Shown here in pieces: positions 63,601-64,000 of a stretch of DNA of 64,000 nt. The position numbers and the translations under genes were made by a program. A model generated the notes under the pieces. The model had not been told where the DNA came from, made no database searches, and was given only the letters and a program-made list of their open reading frames with translations. Where the stretch lies: NCBI RefSeq assembly GCF_000376785.1, contig NZ_AQXX01000117.1, positions 1 to 64,000 of the forward strand. The letters run 5' to 3'. Each line of letters begins with the position of its first letter. Within the stretch, counting starts at the first letter, position 1. The stretch is from Hahella ganghwensis DSM 17046 (GTDB lineage Bacteria; Pseudomonadota; Gammaproteobacteria; Pseudomonadales; Oleiphilaceae).

Positions 63601-64000
63601 ATGATTGATGCTTTGTATGTCGCTGAAACCGGTCTTCAGGCCGGGCAAAAGCATATTGATACAATCTCCAACAACATGGCCAATCTTAATACTACGGCTT
63701 ACAAGAAAGGTCGCATAGAATTTAGGGATTTAGTCGTTGGGCGAGAAGTGACTTCTCTCGATGAGACTGGTAAGAGAGATTTGGTTTCAATCGGCAATGG
63801 CACTCAGATATCTAGGGTATGGAAAGAATTTCAATCTGGCGATTTAAAAGCCACGGAAAACCCACTCGATTTAGCGATTCGAGGAGGAGGCTTTTTTGAA
63901 GTTCTTCTGGAAAATGGAGAAGTCGCTTATACCAGAAATGGGGCGATGAAAGTGGACGAAGATGGTTATCTGGGAACTCTCACGGGGTATAGATTCTCAG
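63601..64000 (+). CDS. flgG: Flagellar distal rod protein FlgG (cut by the window end)
   Basis: The first 133 codons lie in the window; the gene continues past 64000. It starts MIDALYVAETGLQAGQKHID and has ISNNMANLNTTAYKKGRIEF and GNGTQISRVWKEFQSGDL, typical of FlgG, with AIRGGGFFEVLLENGEVAYT following. The SNNMANLNTTAYKK wording differs from the enteric FlgG form, in line with a divergent flagellar set. It is 13 bases after flgF. Confidence 0.9.
   Translation, partial: MIDALYVAETGLQAGQKHIDTISNNMANLNTTAYKKGRIEFRDLVVGREVTSLDETGKRDLVSIGNGTQISRVWKEFQSGDLKATENPLDLAIRGGGFFEVLLENGEVAYTRNGAMKVDEDGYLGTLTGYRFS

Overview
The window looks like chromosome of a gammaproteobacterium of the Oceanospirillales/Pseudomonadales side (Hahella- or Endozoicomonas-like). 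This is inferred from gene order and paralog types: folP-glmM-tpiA-secG-tRNA-Leu-rimP-nusA-infB-rbfA-truB-rpsO-pnp, rpe-gph-trpEGDC, the amgK-murU cell-wall recycling pair, an AsrA-type second Lon protease and a PdhR-aceE-aceF block. No species name can be given from the sequence alone. I saw no transposase, integrase, phage gene or CRISPR array.

Layout. 1-13080 (+ strand): a housekeeping block for folate, amino sugar and triose metabolism, protein export, and the transcription/translation/RNA-decay genes from rimP to pnp, with one tRNA-Leu(GAG) and several structured leaders. 13061-16432 (-): a lipoprotein alpha/beta hydrolase coupled to a DUF4105 (Lnb-like) envelope protein, then a DUF3015 protein. 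16601-21565 (-): a complete branched-chain amino acid ABC transporter, livJHMGF, with a strong hairpin between livJ and livH. 21960-26869: a DUF3047 protein, an AsrA-like Lon protease, a CnoX-like thioredoxin/TPR protein and an unknown exported protein. 27140-33011 (-): a lactate oxidation operon, lldE-lldF-lldG-dldII. 33323-39044 (+): pdhR-aceE-aceF, divergent from the lactate operon. PdhR-type operators sit in both promoters, so lactate-to-pyruvate and pyruvate-to-acetyl-CoA oxidation are probably controlled together.

39348-40578: a DUF1127 protein divergent from a LysR regulator around a perfect palindrome. 40609-46319 (-): rpe, gph, trpE, trpG, trpD, trpC. 46620-51689: a DUF3530 protein, murU-amgK and a long-chain acyl-CoA ligase. 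52009-56469: single-gene units (a periplasmic solute-binding protein, a cupin, a PII protein without amtB, an FMN reductase divergent from a LysR regulator, and a conserved protein with a CxxC end), separated by gaps that hold short tandem repeats and hairpins.

56895-64000 (+): the left part of a flagellar gene cluster, with two TPR genes, fliQ, fliR, flhB, flhA, an flgF-like gene and a truncated flgG. Its arrangement differs from the usual fliPQR-flhB-flhA-flhF-fleN order, it looks AT-richer than the rest, and its FlhB has NPSH instead of NPTH at the self-cleavage site. It is the best candidate here for an atypical or second flagellar-type export system. The other strong lead is the shared PdhR control of lactate and pyruvate oxidation.
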